Shown here: piece after piece, positions 58,442 to 64,000 of the stretch
Layout of the letters: each line of letters starts with the position of its first letter
How positions within the stretch are numbered: position 1 is the stretch's first letter
Source of the DNA: Pigmentiphaga sp. H8
Lineage (GTDB): Bacteria > Pseudomonadota > Gammaproteobacteria > Burkholderiales > Burkholderiaceae_B
Direction: 5' to 3'
Assembly: GCF_003854895.1 (NCBI RefSeq)
Contig: NZ_CP033966.1
Coordinates: 4,588,001-4,652,000, forward strand
DNA: 64,000 bases
The notes under the pieces: model-generated
What the model was told of the DNA's origin: nothing
Seen by the model: the letters and a program-made list of their open reading frames with translations, nothing else
Database searches by the model: none
Translations under genes and position numbers: made by a program

Positions 58442-59893
58442 GTGAAGCGCGAACAATTCGGCCTTTACCAGGAGTACGGCCTCTACATCGACGGCGAGTG
58501 GCTGGCGGCGCGCGACCTGGCCGCGCGCGAGGTGTTCGACCCCGCCACCGAGGAGATCATCGGCTTCGTGCCTGTCGCGACGCCCGCCGACCTCGACGCC
58601 GCGCTGGCGAGCGCGCGGGAGGGGCTGGCGCGGTGGCGCCAGGAATCGCCCTGGGCACGCAGCGCGGCCCTGCGGCGCGCGGCGGACCTGATCCGCGCGC
58701 GCGAGGAAGCCATCGCCCGGCTGATGGCCCGGGAAACCGGCAAGCCGCTGGCCGAGGCCCGCGGCGAGACCCAGGCGGCGGCCGACCAGTTCGAGTGGTA
58801 CGCCGAGGAGACCAAGCGCATCTACGGCCAGACCATCGAGGGGCGCACGCCGGACGTCAGGATGACGGTCCGCTTTGACCCCGTTGGCGTGGTGGCGGCT
58901 TTCTCGGCCTGGAATTTCCCCGCGCTGCTGCCTGCGCGCAAGCTGGCCGCCGCGCTGGCCGCCGGCTGCTCGGTGGTGATCAAGCCAGCCAGCGAAGCGC
59001 CAGGCTCGTGCATGGCCCTGGTGCAGGCCTGCCACGATGCGGGCGTGGCGCGCGGCGCGATCAACCTCGTCACGGGGGACTCGGGATCGATCTCTAAGCA
59101 CCTGATCGAATCGCCGCTGGTGCGCAAGGTGTCGCTGACGGGTTCGGTCGACGTGGGACGCCGCCTGCTGGGCTACGCCGCCGCCGGCATCAAGAAGGTC
59201 TCGATGGAACTGGGCGGCCATGCGCCGGCGCTGGTGTTCGAGGACGCCGATCCGGTCGCCGCCGCCACGGCGCTGGCCCGCGCCAAGTTCCGCAATTGCG
59301 GCCAGGTCTGCATCTCGCCGTCGCGCTTCTTCGTGCACGAGGCCATCTATCCTGCCTTCTGCGACGCCTTCGCCGACGTGGCGCGGTCGCTCCGGCCCGG
59401 ATCGGCCGCCGACAGCGACATGGGGCCGCTGGCCAACGCGCGGGGCCTGGCGCACGCCCAATCGCTGGTGGACGACGCGCTGGCCCGCGGCGCACGCCTG
59501 CTGGCGGGCGGCAAGCGGCCCGCCGCCCTGCCGCGCGGCTACTTCTTCGAACCCACGGTGCTGGCCGACGTCCCGGCCGACGCGGCTATCATGAACGAGG
59601 AACCCTTCGTGCCCGTGGCGCCGCTGACGCCCTTCTCGCGCTTCGAGGACGCGATCGCGCGCGCCAACGCCCTGCCCTTCGGACTGGCCGGCTATGTGTT
59701 CTCCAACGCGCTCGGTACCGCCACGCGCGCGGCCGAGGCGCTGGAGTGCGGCATGGTCGGCATCAACGAAGTGCTGCTGGCCTGCGCCGAAGCGCCCTTC
59801 GGTGGCATCAAGGAAAGCGGCATGGGCCGGGAAGGCGGCTCGCTGGGCATCCACGACTACCTGCAACCCAAGTTGATCCGCGCGCGCCTCTGA
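58442..59893 (+). CDS. NAD(P)-dependent aldehyde dehydrogenase (semialdehyde dehydrogenase-like)
   Basis: 483-residue ALDH with 'VGVVAAFSAWNFPALLPARKLAAALAAGCSVVIKPASEAPGS', 'VSLTGSVDVGRRLLGYAAAGIKKVSMELGGHAPALVF' with the general-base Glu, catalytic Cys290 in 'RNCGQVCISPSRF', and 'MNEEPFVPVAPLTPF'. It resembles succinate- and alpha-ketoglutarate-semialdehyde dehydrogenases. A partner dehydratase next door would fit a sugar-acid route to a semialdehyde. Starts with GTG at 58442. Confidence 0.87.
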   Translation: MKREQFGLYQEYGLYIDGEWLAARDLAAREVFDPATEEIIGFVPVATPADLDAALASAREGLARWRQESPWARSAALRRAADLIRAREEAIARLMARETGKPLAEARGETQAAADQFEWYAEETKRIYGQTIEGRTPDVRMTVRFDPVGVVAAFSAWNFPALLPARKLAAALAAGCSVVIKPASEAPGSCMALVQACHDAGVARGAINLVTGDSGSISKHLIESPLVRKVSLTGSVDVGRRLLGYAAAGIKKVSMELGGHAPALVFEDADPVAAATALARAKFRNCGQVCISPSRFFVHEAIYPAFCDAFADVARSLRPGSAADSDMGPLANARGLAHAQSLVDDALARGARLLAGGKRPAALPRGYFFEPTVLADVPADAAIMNEEPFVPVAPLTPFSRFEDAIARANALPFGLAGYVFSNALGTATRAAEALECGMVGINEVLLACAEAPFGGIKESGMGREGGSLGIHDYLQPKLIRARL

Positions 59894-59921
59894 CCGCCGC
59901 GCCCCCCGACAGGACCAAGAC

Positions 59922-61643
59922 ATGGAAGAACAACAGGAACACGGACTGGCGCGCGGCCTGACCAACTACGGCGACTTCGGCTTCGCCATGTACCTGCGCC
60001 GGTCCTTCGCCAAGTCGATGGGCTACTCCACCGAGATGCTCAGGCGGCCGGTGGTGGGCATCGCCTCGAGCGGCTCGGGCTTCAACAACTGCCATCGCGG
60101 CATGCCCGAGCTGGTGGAGGCGGTCAAGCGCGGCGTGCTCGCGGCGGGCGGCCTGCCGATCGACTTTCCCACCATTTCGCTGGGAGAGGTGTTCCTGAGC
60201 CCGACCTCGCTGATGTTCCGCAACCTGATGAGCATGGACGTGGAAGAGATGGTGCGCGCCCAGCCCATGGACTCGGTGGTGCTGATCGGCGGCTGCGACA
60301 AGACCGTGCCCGCCCAGTTGATGGGCGCGGCGGCGGCCGACGTGCCCGCGGTGCAACTGGTGACCGGTCCCATGATGACCGGCCGCCACAAGGGCGAGAA
60401 GCTGGGCGCCTGCACCGACTGCCGTCGCTTCTGGGCCCGCTACCGGGCGGGCGACATCGCCGGCCAGGAAATCGGTCAGGTCGAAGGCCGGCTGGCCACC
60501 ACCGCCGGCACCTGTGCGGTCATGGGCACCGCCAGCACCATGGCCTGCATCGCCGAGGCGCTGGGCATGTCGCTGCCGGGCACCGCCGCCATTCCCGCCG
60601 TGCACGCGGACCGGCTGCGCGCCGCCGAAGCCAGCGGCGCCCTGGCCGTCCGTCTCATCCACCAGCCGATACGGCCAAGCCAGGTCATCACGCCCAGGTC
60701 GGTGGAGAACGCGGTACGCGTGTTGCTCGCGCTGGGCGGCTCGACCAACGCGATCATCCACCTGACGGCCATCGCCGGCCGGCTGGGCATCCCCGTGTCG
60801 CTGGAGAAACTGAACGCGTGGTCCGACACCACGCCGGTGCTGGTCAACCTGAAACCCACCGGCGACCACTACATGGAGGACTTCTACGCCGCCGGCGGCC
60901 TGTCCGCCGTGCTGCGCGAACTGGCGCCCACCCTGCACCTGGACGCCCTGACCGTTACCGGCGAGACGCTGGGCGAGCGCCTGGAGGCCGAGCGCGGCGC
61001 CTGGGTGGACCATACCGTCGTCAAGCGCGCCAGCGATCCGGTCGAACCGGTGGGCGGACTGGTGGCGCTGTTCGGCTCGCTGGCGCCGCGCGGCGCCATC
61101 CTGAAACGCTCGGCCGCCGACAAGACGCTGTTCGAACGGGAAGGCCGGGCGGTCGTCTTCGCATCGCTGGAGGACTTGTCGCGCCGCATCGACGATCCCG
61201 ACCTGGACGTAGAGGCCGACGACTTCCTGGTGCTGCAGAACGCCGGCCCCACCAGTGGCAGCGGCATGCCCGAGGCCGGCTACCTGCCCATCCCGAAGAA
61301 ACTGGCGGCGCGCGGCGTCAAGGACATGGTCCGCATCTCGGACGCCCGCATGAGCGGGACCGCCTACGGCACCATCGTGCTTCACGTCGCGCCCGAAGCC
61401 GCCGCGGGCGGCCCCATCGGATTGATCCGCGACGGCGACCGCATACGCCTGAGCGTCAGGGACCGCCGCATCGACCTGCTGGTGCCCGAGGCCGAACTGG
61501 CGCGGCGGCGCGCCGAATCGCCAGCCGCGCCGCCGCGGGCCGAACGCGGCTATGCCCGCCTCTACCAGCAGCACGTGCTGCAGGCCGACGGCGGCTGCGA
61601 TTTCGATTTCCTGCTTGGCACGCCGCCCGGGCCAAGACCGTGA
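59922..61643 (+). CDS. IlvD/EDD-family dehydratase (aldonate dehydratase-like)
   Basis: 573-residue iron-sulfur dehydratase. The likely cluster cysteines are Cys57 ('SGFNNCHRG'), Cys125 ('IGGCDKTVPAQLMGAA') and Cys198 ('TTAGTCAVMGTASTM'). Other family segments are 'LGGSTNAIIHLTAIAGRLGI', 'GDHYMEDFYAAGGLSAVL' and 'RISDARMSGTAYGTIVLHVAPEAAAGGPI'. It fits the sugar-acid branch (L-arabonate/D-xylonate dehydratases) better than IlvD of branched-chain amino-acid synthesis, given its context. It would dehydrate a polyhydroxy acid to a 2-keto-3-deoxy acid. Confidence 0.88.
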   Translation: MEEQQEHGLARGLTNYGDFGFAMYLRRSFAKSMGYSTEMLRRPVVGIASSGSGFNNCHRGMPELVEAVKRGVLAAGGLPIDFPTISLGEVFLSPTSLMFRNLMSMDVEEMVRAQPMDSVVLIGGCDKTVPAQLMGAAAADVPAVQLVTGPMMTGRHKGEKLGACTDCRRFWARYRAGDIAGQEIGQVEGRLATTAGTCAVMGTASTMACIAEALGMSLPGTAAIPAVHADRLRAAEASGALAVRLIHQPIRPSQVITPRSVENAVRVLLALGGSTNAIIHLTAIAGRLGIPVSLEKLNAWSDTTPVLVNLKPTGDHYMEDFYAAGGLSAVLRELAPTLHLDALTVTGETLGERLEAERGAWVDHTVVKRASDPVEPVGGLVALFGSLAPRGAILKRSAADKTLFEREGRAVVFASLEDLSRRIDDPDLDVEADDFLVLQNAGPTSGSGMPEAGYLPIPKKLAARGVKDMVRISDARMSGTAYGTIVLHVAPEAAAGGPIGLIRDGDRIRLSVRDRRIDLLVPEAELARRRAESPAAPPRAERGYARLYQQHVLQADGGCDFDFLLGTPPGPRP

Positions 61644-61665
61644 AGATGCTCCAGGGAGACACACG

Positions 61666-62142
61666 ATGCGCGTCAGCGACATACTCAGGATCCAGGACAA
61701 GGCGCTGTACACCGTCGCGCCGGACACGCCCCTGTCCGAATGCGTCATCACCATGGCCGACCAGGACATCGGCTCGCTGGTCGTCATGGACCGCCACATC
61801 CTGGCGGGCCTGCTGACCTTCAGCGAAGTGATCCGCGTGCTGGCCCGGCGCCAGAAGGAACTGCGGCAGGGGCCCACCCCGCCCGTGGCCGAGCTGCGGG
61901 TGTCGCACGTGATGAATCCCGAGCCCATCGTCGCCCAGCCCGACATGGACCTGCACGTGCTGCGCTCGCTGATGGTGTCGCATCACCAGTCCTACATCCC
62001 GGTGGTGGCCCGAGGCTTGCTGCAAGGCGTGGTTTCGTTCCATGATGTCGCCAAAGCGGTCCATGAACAGCAGAGCTTCGAGAACCGCATGCTGATGTCC
62101 TACATCGGCGACTGGCCGGCTCCGGAACACGCCATCAGATAA
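61666..62142 (+). CDS. CBS-domain pair protein
   Basis: 158-residue protein made almost only of two CBS motifs: 'VSDILRIQDKALYTVAPDTPLSECVITMADQDIGSLVVMDRHILAGLLTFSEVIRVLARR' and 'VSHVMNPEPIVAQPDMDLHVLRSLMVSHHQSYIPVV...GVVSFHDVAKAV'. CBS pairs bind adenosyl nucleotides and act as energy sensors. A stand-alone copy at the end of a catabolic cluster, 22 bases after the dehydratase gene, suggests it modulates one of these enzymes, but no target is proven. Confidence 0.88.
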   Translation: MRVSDILRIQDKALYTVAPDTPLSECVITMADQDIGSLVVMDRHILAGLLTFSEVIRVLARRQKELRQGPTPPVAELRVSHVMNPEPIVAQPDMDLHVLRSLMVSHHQSYIPVVARGLLQGVVSFHDVAKAVHEQQSFENRMLMSYIGDWPAPEHAIR

Positions 62143-62194
62143 GGCCACGGCCTCGCCAGCGTCGCTGGCACCACCATGGGAAACAGGAGGCGCC

Positions 62195-63121
62195 ATGCAC
62201 AGCGACGCCGTGGGCATCCGGGTCGACGACCCGTCGATCAAGACTTACCGCATGGTCGAGCGGTCCGAACGGCTGGACTTCGACATCCGGGACCACACGG
62301 TCCGGCCCGCGGTCTCCACGCCGCACCGCCACGAGTTCTTCCAGATCCAGGTCAATGCCACGGGCGGCGCCAGCCAGGTCATCAGCGGCCAGCGCCGCCA
62401 GTATCGCGCGCGGTCGCTGATCTTCGTGCTGCCCTACCGGGTGCACTGCGCATACAACCCCTGCGAGCCCAGCTACACCATCATCAACTTCGCCACCAAT
62501 TTCCTGCGGCGCGACTTCGACCTGTCGCCGCTGGAAATGGAAGAGGTCTCGCTAACGGACTACCCCGAACTGGCCCCCTTCCTGTACGAAGGGCACATCG
62601 ACTTCGAATTCGATGACCAGGAGTTCGCCCACATCCAGGGCTTGCTGCGCCACATGACCGCGCTCAACCACCGGCGCCGGCTCGGCACGCTGGAACGCAT
62701 ACGCGGCACGCTGCTGGAATTGATCGGCTTCACCACCGAACGCTTCGAAGCGGAATTGCGCGGCCTGACCGAACGGCGCATCTATCTTCAGGGCCGCACC
62801 GACGCCCTGAAACGGGCGATACGCCACATCGACGAGAACCTGGACAAGCCGCTTTCCCTGTACAGCGTGGCCGAGGCGGCGTTCCTGTCGCCCAACTACC
62901 TGTCGCAGCTGTTGAAGAAGCACACGGGGCTGGCCTTCGTCGACTGGGTGACGGTCAAGCGGATGGACCGCGCCCAGGACCTGCTTGCCCACAGCGAAGA
63001 CCGCATTTTCGAAATAGCCAATGCCGTCGGCTTCAGCGACGAGGCGTATTTCACCCGCCGCTTTCATCAGCGCTTCGGCCTGTCTCCCTCGGAGTACCGG
63101 CGCCGCGTCCGGCAGGGATAG
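62195..63121 (+). CDS. AraC-family regulator
   Basis: 308-residue regulator with an N-terminal cupin-like domain ('STPHRHEFFQIQVNATGGASQVISGQRRQYRARSLIFVLPYRVHCAYN') and a C-terminal double helix-turn-helix ('AIRHIDENLDKPLSLYSVAEAAFLSPNYLSQLLKKHTGLAFVDWVTVKRMDRAQDLLAHSEDRIFEIANAVGFSDEAYFTRRFHQRFGLSPSEYRR'). AGGAGG precedes the ATG. It closes the second catabolic cluster and is its most likely activator; the start site 50419 has only a weak -35 element, which fits activation. Confidence 0.9.
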   Translation: MHSDAVGIRVDDPSIKTYRMVERSERLDFDIRDHTVRPAVSTPHRHEFFQIQVNATGGASQVISGQRRQYRARSLIFVLPYRVHCAYNPCEPSYTIINFATNFLRRDFDLSPLEMEEVSLTDYPELAPFLYEGHIDFEFDDQEFAHIQGLLRHMTALNHRRRLGTLERIRGTLLELIGFTTERFEAELRGLTERRIYLQGRTDALKRAIRHIDENLDKPLSLYSVAEAAFLSPNYLSQLLKKHTGLAFVDWVTVKRMDRAQDLLAHSEDRIFEIANAVGFSDEAYFTRRFHQRFGLSPSEYRRRVRQG

Positions 63122-63136
63122 GGGAAGCGCCGGGAC

Positions 63137-63580
63137 TCAGGCGGAATGGGTGCGGCCTGGCTCGGCGGCGCCGTCGGCCTTGTCCAGGACGAAGGTGAAG
63201 GCCTTGCCGTTCTCGCGCGCGAACTCGACCACGTCCTCGCCCACCTGGGCAATGGCCGCCGCATGCTCGGACAGGCCGGGATCGTCCTGGTGCAACTGCC
63301 AGAGCGCCAGCACCATGCCGGCCGGCTGATCGAGCACCGTATCGCACAGGCAGTCGTACAGGGCGTCGAGGTTGCCGCCGAAATGCTCGGGGAAATCGAC
63401 CGCGTTGGCGATCGCCCGCAACACGGCGGACTTGCTCTTGGCACGCGAACAGTCAACCTCGTAGACGGCCAGCTTCAAGTGCCGCGCGGCCTGGAGCAAG
63501 GCCTTCACGTCGAGGTCCGGGTCGGCCAGGGCGCCGCCGGTCTTGAGGCATTCGTTCAGGTTTCTCGCATTCGAGGACAT
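63137..63580 (-). CDS. barstar-family ribonuclease inhibitor
   Basis: 147-residue cytoplasmic protein with the barstar core: 'LKLAVYEVDCSRAKSKSAVLRAIANAVDFPEHFGGNLDALYDCL'. The motif NLDAL-D aligns with barstar residues around Asp35 and Asp39, which plug the barnase active site; here they are Asp72 and Asp76. It is about 55 residues longer than classical barstar (90 residues), with extra sequence at both ends. Its ribosome site (AGGAG) lies in the last codons of the nuclease gene, whose stop is three bases from this ATG. It should protect the cell from that nuclease. Confidence 0.9.
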   Translation of the reverse strand: MSSNARNLNECLKTGGALADPDLDVKALLQAARHLKLAVYEVDCSRAKSKSAVLRAIANAVDFPEHFGGNLDALYDCLCDTVLDQPAGMVLALWQLHQDDPGLSEHAAAIAQVGEDVVEFARENGKAFTFVLDKADGAAEPGRTHSA

Positions 63581-63583
63581 GGA

Positions 63584-63976
63584 TCACTCCTGGATGCGCC
63601 GGAACGACGCGTAGTGATCGGCGGTATACCAGTATTCTCCACTGGTGGCGGGGTTGCCCGTATCGCCCTTGCCGGCGACGATGCGCCGGGCGCCGCGATT
63701 GCGCGCACCGGGCGTAGGCACGGTGTACTCGGTATAGTACCCACGCGCCCGCACGGGCAAAAGGCGTTCGCGGTTATAAAACGTCACGCCATCGCGGGCA
63801 TGCCGGAACGGCCCGCCCTGCTGGATCTGCGCCAGCACCTGGCGCGCCTCGGGCGGCAGGTCGCGCGCATCGACCGTGCCGGGCGCGGGCCCCCGGGCCC
63901 AGGCGCCGGCTCCCAGCACCAGCCACAGCAGCGCGATCGCGAATCCGCGCAGGAAACGGCCTAGAGTCGAAGACAT
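63584..63976 (-). CDS. secreted guanyl-specific ribonuclease (barnase/RNase Sa family)
   Basis: 130-residue protein with a signal peptide (hydrophobic residues 11-23, probable cleavage after 'AWA'). The mature part has the RNase Sa pattern 'YYTEYTVPTPGARNRGARRIV' and 'YWYTADHYASF'. By alignment from memory, catalytic Glu83, Arg94 and Arg98, and His121 correspond to Sa Glu54, Arg65, Arg69 and His85, so the enzyme should be active. It cleaves RNA after guanine. Cotranscribed with the barstar gene. It may feed on environmental RNA or harm competitors. Confidence 0.9.
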   Translation of the reverse strand: MSSTLGRFLRGFAIALLWLVLGAGAWARGPAPGTVDARDLPPEARQVLAQIQQGGPFRHARDGVTFYNRERLLPVRARGYYTEYTVPTPGARNRGARRIVAGKGDTGNPATSGEYWYTADHYASFRRIQE

Positions 63977-64000
63977 CGCTATTCCTCGTCGGTACGGAAG

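Overview
The window is high-GC, almost wall-to-wall coding DNA from a betaproteobacterium of the Burkholderiales, most likely family Alcaligenaceae (Bordetella/Achromobacter type). The evidence is the three separate Bug/TctC-type solute receptors, a UvrA-like protein of double length, the order tkt-gap-pgk-pyk-fba-purC, and a dispersed intergenic hairpin repeat that I associate with this family. The genus is an inference from gene content; no rRNA or other species marker is present. I see no tRNA, rRNA, CRISPR array, insertion sequence or phage.

1-12,400: tail of a GntR regulator; a YafS-like methyltransferase, gloB and mltD (a neighbourhood also known from E. coli); fabI; then the C4-dicarboxylate module dctD-dctB with divergent dctA, for which the sequence shows a sigma-54 promoter and two upstream activator-type palindromes. 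After dctA come an AT-rich island, a tannase/feruloyl-esterase-like lipoprotein and two small genes, one of them a 42-residue basic protein.

12,400-31,000: housekeeping. A UvrA-like protein carrying four ATPase modules, a class IV aminotransferase, tcdA, an MFS transporter, chaC, pdxH, a DUF72 protein, a flavin reductase, a lipoprotein, sua5-purK-purE, a YeiH-type exporter with a divergent LysR regulator, and a CnoX-like thioredoxin.

31,000-40,500: an accessory aromatic-catabolism island. A Bug receptor diverges from an operon encoding a dihydroxyphthalate-decarboxylase-like protein, an MhpB-type extradiol dioxygenase, an alpha/beta hydrolase, an aldehyde dehydrogenase, a hydroxycinnamoyl-CoA hydratase/lyase-like enzyme, a CaiB-type CoA transferase and a second Bug receptor, followed by a GntR/UTRA regulator. 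Together they suggest CoA activation of an aryl side chain, retro-aldol shortening to an aldehyde, oxidation to an acid, decarboxylation and meta ring cleavage.

40,500-50,200: the minus-strand operon tkt-gap-pgk-pyk-fba-purC with a strong terminator, then rsmE and sodC converging on one perfect palindrome.

50,200-63,100: a second catabolic island. Zn-alcohol dehydrogenase, a molybdenum hydroxylase whose Mo subunit is divided between two genes, a Bug receptor, an IolD-like TPP enzyme, an aldehyde dehydrogenase, an IlvD/EDD-type dehydratase, a CBS protein and an AraC regulator. The substrate is unknown.

63,100-64,000: a secreted barnase/RNase Sa-like ribonuclease with its barstar-like inhibitor.

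Between genes, a three-hairpin REP-like repeat family occurs as six main copies at four loci, twice as head-to-head pairs; one extra fragment supplies the last codons and stop of dctD.
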